A DNA stretch of 64,000 nt from Branchiostoma floridae (taxonomy: Eukaryota > Chordata > Leptocardii > Amphioxiformes > Branchiostomatidae). Below the pieces are notes generated by a model. The model was given only the letters and a program-made list of their open reading frames with translations, had not been told where the DNA came from and did not search any database. The translations under genes were made by a program, and so were the position numbers. Numbering within the stretch: position 1 is the stretch's first letter; every line of letters starts with the position of its first letter. Positions 50,201 to 62,200 of this stretch are shown one piece after another. The stretch spans positions 6,619,134 through 6,683,133 of the forward strand of contig NC_049997.1 of NCBI RefSeq assembly GCF_000003815.2. Direction: 5' to 3'.

Positions 50201-53200
50201 NNNNNNNNNNNNNNNNNNNNNNNNNNNNNNNNNNNNNNNNNNNNNNNNNNNNNNNNNNNNNNNNNNNNNNNNNNNNNNNNNNNNNNNNNNNNNNNNNNNN
50301 NNNNNNNNNNNNNNNNNNNNNNNNNNNNNNNNNNNNNNNNNNNNNNNNNNNNNNNNNNNNNNNNNNNNNNNNNNNNNNNNNNNNNNNNNNNNNNNNNNNN
50401 NNNNNNNNNNNNNNNNNNNNNNNNNNNNNNNNNNNNNNNNNNNNNNNNNNNNNNNNNNNNNNNNNNNNNNNNNNNNNNNNNNNNNNACTACCAGAACCTC
50501 TGTGCTGAGTACGGAAGGAGACCAACGGGCTGTGGGGAGGACGGGGCTGTCGAGGGTGGGAGTTACAGCCACGACGGCAGAATCCGGTAGGTTCTGTGCT
50601 ATTTAGAACAGTCATACTGAGCGCTGGTAGTAAATTCTATCTGGTGTTTTCTGCTTGGGTATAGGCATTTTTAACATTGATAGCAGCCAGGTACATATTA
50701 TGGTTATATGATTGCACCATCTTGTATCTAAATATATTCAATTTATAAATTATGAAATAGGGTTTACATAATCTCATCCTATTTCATCAATTGCATATTT
50801 CAGAAAAGTGTGATGATTTCATAGACCCTATGAAATAACTTCTTTGACATTTCGCAATACGTAATGATTAGTACATACCTTCTTATGATCTCTCGGTGAA
50901 TTGGTTCTCAGCCCACCGATGATTAATTATATGATGATGAATGAAATACTAAATGGAATGTCCATTTATGGAAAACACTCATATTACCAAGAAATGGTTA
51001 CTTAGAAGATAGATTTAAAGGTGTAACTTCAACTTTAATGACCAAGTTGGCATTTATTCTTCTCTATTAATAAGTTTATCAGCGGCATTGTCAGAGTTCT
51101 CTATTATCTATTTTTAAATGGAGCAAGAGTTATCAATTGGTAAGATATCTTTGAAATGTTGTTGTGTTTCTAGGTGCGTGACTGATTACAACTCTGACCC
51201 CTACATCAACAACGTGCTCGGCTGTGACTGGATGAGCCGTGTACATCACGTGGCAAACTTGGCTTTTTCAGATGAAGCTACATATTTCACGAGTTTTGGC
51301 TTTAACGGCTGTAACCACTGCAGCCGTGGGATATGGGAGAGCATACACGCTCTGCACTTGACCTCATTTGGCAGGGACGGAACTGGAGACAGGACTGTGT
51401 ACACCGTGTGCACAGGATCAGCAGGTAAGGATTTGGTGCCTATTAACACACCACAGAATAAGCATCGATAAAAAAAAAAACATTTAGCTCTGGTTCGAAT
51501 TTGATTGGTCTGGCGGGGAATGGTGAGGTTGTTACTTGTGCTGCAAAATGATTTCGGATAAAAGAAGTTAGCACCAGAATCCACATTTCCCCAATGTTTA
51601 TTTCTTTTCATCTACGCATTGTGTACTTAATTCATCATTTTCCACACATGATAACAGAACTTTAACCAACCAACGACGTCATTACGGTATATTTCAATGT
51701 TGTTCCCACAAGCTCTGTATTCGCAAATGTCCATGATGGTGAACCAAGTAATAAAATGTTTTTCTGTATATATCTCAACTGCATGGTAGATGTATTCTTA
51801 TTGATGTAACAACCAGTTACAATAATGTATGCTTAACCCCGTTATTCTATTGATAATATACTGATGTTATTCTATGAATATGCTACAGAAAACTGTGGGT
51901 GTGGCCATATATGTGTCCACAATCAGAGCAGCTACAGTTGTACCTGCCGACAGGGCTTTATATTAATGCCGGATGGTCATGGCTGTGAAGGTGAGAAACT
52001 GTATTTTTTCACAACATGCATTTAATCAAAAAATGATAATGTTATTCGTATATATGTTGATATGAGAAACAGAATATGATCCTTTGGGAGTTGTAGCTTT
52101 TTTCCAAACACCTAATGAAATAATATCTGTGCAACTTATAATGAATAACAATAATGAAGTACACTAATGTCAATTCAGAACATGAAGTAATCAATAGGTC
52201 AGTCATGTGTTTATTTGATGACTTTCATCCAATAATATTTGTGCCGACTGCATTCGGAATTTTTTGCAGAAGACGAATGTGCAACAAACAATGCCGGGTG
52301 CGCCCAAAACTGCACCAATGTCCCAGGAGGTTACTCATGTTTCTGTCGACATGGATTCGTGTTGATGTCAGATGGACATGGTTGTGAAGGTGGGATTATT
52401 GTAGACTGATAACTTTTTCTTAATATCATATCCATATTCTATGAATTTATCTATATAAAAGCTAGTAGCAACAGATAATTAAAGGCTATTGGAAGGCTAA
52501 CATTAACTAAGATGCTTCTTACACGTACTCGTCATGCTGATATTTACCTTTGCCAAAATGGCTAAGGTTATGTTTTGGGCGTGTTTGTGTGTCTGTGTGT
52601 CTGTGTGTTAACAGCATAACTCGAGAAGCCTTGGATGGATCCTGATGATATTTGGTAGGTGGGTAGGGGTCGGGAAAACGAAGGTCAAGTTCGATAATGG
52701 GTCCCCTAGCGGCTTACTAAGGTACTGCAGCTGAAACTCAATTTTTTAAATCTCGTGTTCTGGACATGCTGCGGTCATGATTTATGGGTGGTAGATAGCC
52801 CACGGGGCAGAGAGTATGTGCTGTGAGTTTGGCTCCCTAGCGGCTTTTTTGGTACTGCAGGCGCCAGTTTCCTTTCAGACTTTGGACGAGAATAACTCTA
52901 CAACGTGTTGACGGATCTTCATGATTTTTCTTTTGTAGATAAAATTAATGTTGACTTACATAATGGAATACTAATTATGTAAATCAACAGCTAATTTGCA
53001 TAATTAATGAGGAAAGTTTATAAATCCACTGCATTCCATGATAGGAGTTTCAAACTTGTCACATATGTAGCTGAGAAGGAGAGAAATGTCAATAGATATC
53101 AACTATGCAAATGATGACCTCATTTGCATAATTAATGAACATGTTGACGGACCATCATGTTTTTGGTATGTAGGTAGCGTAGGTGAAGACCTACATAATG

Positions 53201-56200
53201 AGATACCAATTATGCAAATCAACAGATAATTTGCATAATTAATGAGGACATTTTATAAATCCACTACATTCCATGATAGGACTTTGAAACTTGTCACATA
53301 TGTAGCTGAGAAAGAGAGAAATGGCAATGCATATTAATCATGCAAATGACGACCTTATTTGCATAATTAATGAGAAAATATGAACGTGTTGACGGATCGT
53401 CACGATTTTTGGCATGTAGATAGCCTAAGTGAAGACTTACACAATGCGATACTTATTATGCAAATTAACAGCTAATTGCATAATGATATGATNNNNNNNN
53501 NNNNNNNNNNNNNNNNNNNNNNNNNNNNNNNNNNNNNNNNNNNNNNNNNNNNNNNNNNNNNNNNNNNNNNNNNNNNNNNNNNNNNNNNNNNNNNNNNNNN
53601 NNNNNNNNNNNNNNNNNNNNNNNNNNNNNNNNNNNNNNNNNNNNNNNNNNNNNNNNTTTGATTGATTGATTGTAAATTGGGGCCTTATTTGCATAATTAA
53701 TGCCGAAATTTTACAAACCAACTCCAAGCATATAATTATGAAACAAAATGAAATGAGTAACGCATTTGTCTACAGACACCATACTACATAACAAACGTAG
53801 TTTATTTGGCAAAGGTATGTGTTCGTGGAACTCTAGTTCCTAGATTGAGTAAGAAAACCAATACACGTACAAATTAAACCGTTACATCGTTTGAAGAAAA
53901 CAGTATCACTGCTGTTGGAGTCACTAAGAAAGACTCCCTATTCTAGAGTGTTTTCATTTTCAATAGAGTAGATGACACACTCACCAGATGTATCGTTGTG
54001 ATCGTAAATTTTGTGTACTTTTCAAATATGTATTTTAAGACCTTTCGGACTTACATATCATATATTCATACGGTTGGTATACATTTAATGACTCCTGTAA
54101 ATCTTAAGAGACTTATCATATGGCCATCAATTTTTTTGAGAATGACGTAGACATAATATTTAACAATTTTAAGAAGTTTGACGCTATTTCGACGTCTAAG
54201 GACGCAATTATGACGTCATCAATTTGACTGCATTGGGTAGAACCATGAAAAAGGGATATTCCCAGAAAACTTCAGGGTATGCTACAAAAATATAACAGCA
54301 AGTGCAGATAACATAATTACAATGTTTGTTACGAGTTTTGTTGCCAATAGCACAAGAATGACGTCAAAATGACGTCATAAAATGACGTCTTGCATATCTA
54401 AGATAACAGTCGGGCTCCGCCATTTTACATTTACCACCTTGAATTTTTTTATATACATTTTTATCGCAAAATAATCTCAAAAGACAATGGACATAGACTA
54501 AAAACGTTTATTTAAACATTTCTTAATGAAAAAATAACAAGGTAGTTACAAATTTCAGGGATAATAATCTAGTTATCCTTGATCTGGTCATATGGTCCGC
54601 CATCTTGGATTTTGACGGATGACGTCATCATAATAGCATAATTTATTCATATTTAATTATAAAAGATATTACAAATATTATGAGATTTTATATATGTAGT
54701 AAATTAGCAGTAATATAGCAAATAATCGTGAAAATACATTGTTAGAACCGAAATTAGCGATTTTCGTGAAAAAATGCCTGTCAACAAACGGTTGCCATGG
54801 CAACACAACAGCATTGGAAATTTGTGAAGTTGTTACCAACCGAATTGTAAGAAAACTCACCAAATTTGGTGGCTATATTATAGCGTAAGCCGTTTTGGCG
54901 TTATGCAAGATGAAAGTTGGCCCAGGCCTCAACCGCCCCAGCCTGAATAGGGTTAAATTTCAGCTTACAGCTACGAGGCATAAGGAATGGCATAACAATA
55001 ACGTTTGGTCATTTGAGGACTTTGAGCGGATACGATTGTCTCGTCTGTATTTTGAACTCATTGCAGAAGACGAATGTGCAAAAAACAATGCCGGGTGTGC
55101 CCAAAACTGCACCAACGTCCCAGGAGGTTACTCATGTTTCTGTCGACATGGATTCGTGTTGATGTCAGATGAACATGGTTGTAAAGGTGGGTTAATGCTA
55201 TTATCATTAGTTTTATTTAATGACATATTTAGATATTTAATCAACTTTTGCTGTTTACAAAAGGTGAGCAAAAGGTAGCAACTGGTGAATATCAACACAA
55301 CTGGAATCTAGTAATGCAAAAAATCGGATTTAAACTTTGATGTTCACTTATGCCAAACGTTGTTAAAATTAACATAACTTCCGTTATTGTCAGGAAACCA
55401 CTCATTTGAGGTCCTTTTTGGCATGTAGATAGCCTAAGTGAAGACTTACACAATGCGATACTTATTATGCAAATTAACAGCTAATTTGCATAATTGATTA
55501 TGAAAAGTTCGGCCTGTCTGCCACTGAGAACTGGTGCAGGGACTACCAGAACCTCTGTGCCGAGTACGGAAGGAGACCTACGNNNNNNNNNNNNNNNNNN
55601 NNNNNNNNNNNNNNNNNNNNNNNNNNNNNNNNNNNNNNNNNNNNNNNNNNNNNNNNNNNNNNNNNNNNNNNNNNNNNNNNNNNNNNNNNNNNNNNNNNNN
55701 NNNNNNTGCTGGGTATTGGAATGGGAACATTTAAAAACTGGAACTTAAGTCGGTCGTGTACATATATTAGTTATATTGTTGCACCATCCATCCAGTTAAA
55801 TGTATTAGTGTTTTGTAAATTATGAAAGGCTGTTTGCATAATCAACATTCTATTGCGTCCAATGTATACCCCAGAAAAGCGTGATGATTTCACAACTCAT
55901 ACGAGTTCTGTCTCTTTTGTTAAAATGGAAGAAGTGTTGCCAATTGGTGAGGTTTCTTAAAGATGTTGTGTTTCCAGGTGTGTAAGTGAGTACAACTCCG
56001 ACCCCTACATCAACAACGTGCTCGGCTGTTCGTGGGCGATCCGTGTAGCTGCGGTGGCAAACTTGGCTTTTTCAGCTGGAGCTACAAGCAGCAAGAGTTT
56101 TGGCTTTAACGACTGTAACCGCTGCCAGCGTGGGATATACGAGAGCAGATACAGTCTACACTCGACCTCATTTGGCAGTGACGGGACCGGAAACAGGACT

Positions 56201-59200
56201 GTGTTCACCGTGTGCGCAGGATACGCAGGTAAGGCAGGATTTGGCACTAATTCTTCTTCTTCTCTGACTGACTCTGGAAGCCACCAATGTCTTCCTCCCC
56301 TAGAAGGCATGTCCAATAATGTATTTAGTCCAATAGTTTTGAGAACATCAATCTTCCGTTAGTTACCTTCGCCAAGAGGGGTATACTTTGGGTAGCGTTT
56401 GTATGTATGTATGTATGTTTGTAGAAGAGCAGCATAACTCGAGAATGCCTGGATGAATTATATTGATATTCGTCAAGTGGGTAGGTCTTGATGAGACCTG
56501 GACACAATTAGAATTCTGGGTCCCCGGCATGTTACGGTACTGCAGCTGAACTTTGATATTTTAAGTTCTGGACATGCTGTGGGTGTAATTTTTCAGCGAT
56601 AGATAGCTCTTGGTGCCGTGAGTAAGTGGTATAGGTTTGGGCACCCTAGCGACTTGTTTTGAAACTGCAGGTCAGGTTTAGTGTGAGACTTTGAAAGGGA
56701 ATAACTCAAGAAGGGGTTGGCGGATTGTCATGATTTTTTGTATGTAGATAGCTTTAGTGCTGCCACATATAATTACATATTGATTATGTAAATCGGAATC
56801 TATATTTGCATAATAAATCAGTAAATTGTAAAGAGAAGAATATTGATAGATATATATTATGCAGAAAAGGACCTAGTTTGCATAATTGATGAGAAAAGAA
56901 CTCAAGAACCGCTGGATGGATTGGTTTCATACTTAGTGTGTTGGTAGGGTGTGGCAAAAACTAGAAATTATTAGATTTTGACCCCCTAACGGCTTCCTTT
57001 GGTACTCCTCCTGGCCTCATATCTCATGTTCTGAACAAGCCATGGTCACAATGTTTAAGCGTTAGATAGCGAGTTTGGACCTACAAGTGGCTAGGGTTAG
57101 AATTGCAGGGACATTTTTGTATAAAAATAATTCCGAAATGGATAACTCAAGAATGGAAAAACGGGGTTTTATGACTTTTGGTATGTAGGTAGCTTCAGTT
57201 GGCCAAAATTTACAAGATTAAATACTAATTTTGCAAAATGGGGTGACATTTGCATAATAAATGATAATATTCTATCAAAGTATTTCTTTTAATGTATCTC
57301 TTGTCCAGGACATGATACGGTCTTGACTTTTAGTTGGCAGATAGCTTTTGACGCCAGGAGAAGGTGGGGCAGGTTTGAGCCCCTTAACGTTTTCTTTGTG
57401 AAACTCCAGGGACATTTTTGTCAAGACATTCAAAAGAGGATATCTGAAACAAAGGAACGTCCAATTTGCATCATTTTAGGCATGCAGGTAGCTTAGACAA
57501 ACTTTCTCAGAATGATGTTATGCAAATGATGACTTAATTTGGAAACTGTATGGTTAAACTGTTTTTCATAACTGGACTTCAATAGATGTAGTATATGATA
57601 GGTGGAACATGAATAGACATCAACTGTGCAAATCAGCTAATGCAAAAATGGCACAAACCACTTAATTATAAATTATGAGATTTTTTTCTTGTGACATGTT
57701 TAAGCTGATTAATGATGAACATCATTAAGCATAAATTATTGAAAGGTTTAGTCATTTGCATAACATATACAAAGCTCTAAATATTTTATGAAGGTATGAG
57801 GTNNNNNNNNNNNNNNNNNNNNNNNNNNNNNNNNNNNNNNNNNNNNNNNNNNNNNNNNNNNNNNNNNNNNNNNNNNNNNNNNNNNNNNNNNNNNNNNNNN
57901 NNGATTCAAAGTCATACTATTTTAAACTATAGCGTGTGCTATGGCTGCTTTCTATACCACTTATTGATACATGCCTTACCATGTCTCAATTGGTCTTGCA
58001 AAGTTGACCAAATGTGTACGTAATCAGTATTGACAGTCCTGTCAATCATCATGATCAATCAGAATGCGCTACCTCTTCCCGTTTAGGGCCTCGTTGGCGA
58101 TGACGTGGGGTGAGGAACGAGCAGATTTACTCAACCTGATTAGCATAATGCTTGTCTTACCCGTGCTCTTTACTCTTTAGGTAATGACGAATGTGCAACA
58201 GGAAACGGTGGATGTGCCCATTTCTGTGTCCACACTCAGAGCGGACACAGGTGTACCTGCCGACGGGGGTTCATGTTAATGGCGGATGGTCATGGCTGAG
58301 AAGGTGGGAGACTGTTTAGCTGTAATTCGTTCACATGATTCACATAATGAATTGAATGACAATGTAATGTAAAACATTTATTGACCTTAGCTTATTGACC
58401 CATGTCCAATAACCAATAGACCTATAGTTGTTGAATATTTGTTTAGTTAAAAATATATTTTTATATGATTCCATGTAGAGTAGGGAAATAATTCACACAT
58501 ATTGACAAACTTATTCTTTTTTTCACGGCTTTTAGATATAGCTTCCACTGGTAAGTTTCTGTTCAATAATTCGGAATTGTTGATAATGTTTCGTTTAGTA
58601 CAAATCCAAGGTACAATTAAGATGCAGTCGAGACAACCAGGAGGTAGTTCTGTAAATATTATTGTTCTGCGCTGTTTTGATGTAAACGCATTCCGTCTTA
58701 AGGTAAATGAATTGTAGAACATGGTAATGTATGTGCAACATTTAAAATTGAGCCATTGCGACGTGTGGAATTACTTGAAGTTGAGCATTTTTTTTGGCCA
58801 AGAAGGTTGTATTTTCGCTAGCGTGGTGGTATTGAACAGCGTAATTCAAAGACTTTAAACGTATTCCATCATTTGAATTGTTTAGGTTCTGACAAATGAT
58901 ACGAAGTTGAGACCCTTATAGGCGAGACCTCACTTCTGAAAATTTAATCTGAACATGCAACGGTCAGAACTTTAGAGGTAGATAATATCTCTGCTCGAAA
59001 AACGTTGCAGAAGCTTGGGATATCAAGCAGTGTCGTTTTGAACTGCAGCGTTCTCTTTGGGACCTAAAACTGAGTAGATCGAGAAGACGTGAAGTGTTTG
59101 TCTCGTATAATCAACCAGCAAATATTAACGTTATAGGATTTAGAATTATGCAAATACAATTTTACTTGCAATTTTTTTTCTTAGTGTCAAGCGTCTTTAT

Positions 59201-62200
59201 TACTACCATTAGTTTCCTTATTTTCGTCAGGAAACCACGCATTTGAGATCCTCCGTACCGCAAACCAACACTTTGAAGGATTCAACTTCTTCGTTATTAA
59301 GGCCAGGCTACCAGGTCACGGCCTGTCTGCTACTGAGAACTGGTGCAGGGACTACCAGAACCTCTGTGCCGAGTACGGAAGGAGACCAACGGGCTGTGGG
59401 GAGGACTGGGCAGTTGAGGGTGGGAGTCGCAGCCACGCAAGCAAAATCCGGTAGGTTCTGTTACATTTAGAACAGCCTTACTGTGCACTGGCAGTAAATT
59501 CTATCTGGTTTTCTCTGCTTGGGTATAGGCATTTTTAACATTGATAGCAGCCAGGTACATATTATGGTTATATGATTGCACCATCTTGTATCTAAATATA
59601 TTCAATTTATTAATTATGAAATAGGGTTTACATAATCTCATCCTATTTCATCAATTGCATATTTCAGAAAGGTGTGATGATTTCATAGACCCTATGAAAT
59701 AACGTTCTTTGACATTTCGCACTACGTAATGATTAGTACATACCTTCTTATGATCTCTCGGTGAACATGCAGCCCACCGATGATTAATTATATGATGATG
59801 AATGAAATACTAAATGGAATGTCCATTTATGGAAAACACTCATATTACCAAGAAATGGTTACTTAGAAGATAGATTTAAAGGTGTAACTTCAGCTTTAAT
59901 GACCAAGTTGGCCTTTATTTTCTCTATTAATAAGTTTATCAGCGGCATTGTCAGAGTTCTCTATTATCTATTTTTAAATGGAGCAAGAGTTATCAATTGG
60001 TAAGATATCTTTGAAATGTTGTTGTGTTTCTAGATGCGTGACTGATTACAACTCTGACCCCTACATCAACAACGTGCTCGGCTGTTACTGGATGAGCCGT
60101 GTACATCACGTGGCAAACTTGGCTTTTTCAGCTGGAGCTACAAGCAGCACGAGTTTTGGCTTTAACGACTGTAACCGCTGCCAGCGTGGGATATACGAGA
60201 GCAGAAACGCTCTGCACTCGACCTCATTTGGCATGGACGGAACTGGAGACAGGACTGTGTACACCGTGTGCACAGGATCAGCAGGTAAGGATTTGGTGTC
60301 TATTAACACACCACAGGATGTACTATTGATATACAAATGAGCAACGTTGGCAAGAGAGTAACCCCATCTTTTAACATTCCCATATATGTTCATGCACAAT
60401 AGATGCTGCGATGAAAATGTTATTGGCCAACACTTGTTTATCATTTCAGGACCCTGTCCGACGCTGACTCCACCAGACAACGGAGTGCTGAGTCCTATGG
60501 GAGCAAACTCCCATAATGACGAGGTGACGTTCACCTGTAACCAGAATTATGAGCTGGAAGGAGCCCCTAGTGTGAAGTGCCAAGCGAACGGAACTTGGAG
60601 CGACCGTATTCCAACCTGTACACGTGAGACAGTTTTTTTTTAAAGATTTAAACTTTTGTTTTAGTTCTTAGTTCAGACAAAACATGTCGCTACAGAAACT
60701 GCGCCATTGCTGTAGTTCAAATCAGATACAAACAACTCGATGACATTTTGAAGCAGAAATTTAGACGTACTGATATTTTAACATTATATAGATCGTCTAT
60801 CGAGGTAACTTTTGTTGACCATAATATTTGCCTCTTTTGCAGATTCCGACCAATGTGCGACACTAAATGGCCGATGTGACCAGATCTGTACTAACTTCCC
60901 GGGCAGCTATAAATGCTCCTGCCGACAGGGTTTCGTACTGATGGCAGACGCTCACGGTTGTGGAGGTCGGAAAATGGTCCCTTGTAATATGCAGATATGC
61001 TTTGTTAATCGAAGATGCTGACTTATGCCTCGGGTATTTTCGCATGTGGGAAAGGAATAAAAGTGAACGTGTCTCTCTAGCTGCTTAGATTTAAAACTGC
61101 AGTGTCTCCTTAAACGTCTGTCCTTGTCCCCACTCAAGGGGGTCATACTTTTGATCTTCTACTCGTACAATACGTACAACACGTACAGAAGGGAAGGTTT
61201 TGGGTGGTCAGCCCTGGTAGACGAAAAACGAGCAGACGACAGCAATACAAAAGTGAAAATAGCAGTGTGGTTTGAAATTCATACTCATATTTGACTCCAT
61301 ACCAACGTCTAATGTACAATGGTGAAAAATTGATATTGTTTATAACTGTGACGTTTTCCTCTTTGATTGCTAAGTGTGTGGCCACTGTCGCGGCGGGGAT
61401 GTCAACTGTGACCCGACGTCGGGTGTCTGCTCGGCTGGGTGTCAGGAGGGATGGAAAACACAGCTTTGTAATGAAGGTACTGCCTTCTTTGTTAAAAAAA
61501 GCACTTTTGATTTCTCTTTCGTCACATGATAGATAATGTGATTTCATTTTAATACATTGTAGTAAATCAGAGCAGGAGAAGACCCATTCGTTGGACATTA
61601 ATTGAAGTTTTGCATAGTTAAAAAAATTACGTTCTAAATCAATGGTTGGCGTAAGATTTTGTGATCAGTTTTTATATATTTGGAGAGTAAAGATACACAG
61701 AAGTAAAAACATACCATCTGCTTTTGTTTTGCTGCGTTGCATGCTTCTAATTCTAATCTTCCCACAGCACGTTTAATTTCTTTTTCGCCACATGATATTA
61801 ATATGATCTAATGTTAAATACATTGTCGTAAATCAGAGCAGGCAAAGAAATCTTCCCTTGTACTCATTCGTTGGACATTGCATACGTTCTAAATCAAAGG
61901 TTTGCGTAAGGTTTTGTCATCTGTTGTCATGTAAATGGAAAGTAAAGATACACGTACGTAGCTAGTATCAAATTGAAAAACATCATAATATTATGTTTTT
62001 CTTCTGCTTCCAATTCTGCTCTTCCCACAGCCGTGGAGCCTCCAATCAACCTGGCCATTTCTGACGTCACAGATAAAGGATTCAAGATCACGTGGTCCCA
62101 GTCCCCAGAGCCTGACCTTTATGGATATCGCGTCGTGGTGTCAAAGTTAGACATGACGACAGCTGTCAATCAAACCACGAATCAGACATCACTTCTGGTG

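Noticed and set aside
49791-50615. Long frames spanning the N-run at 49906-50486 (and similar ones over other gaps)
   Set aside because: Open only because N codons are not stops.
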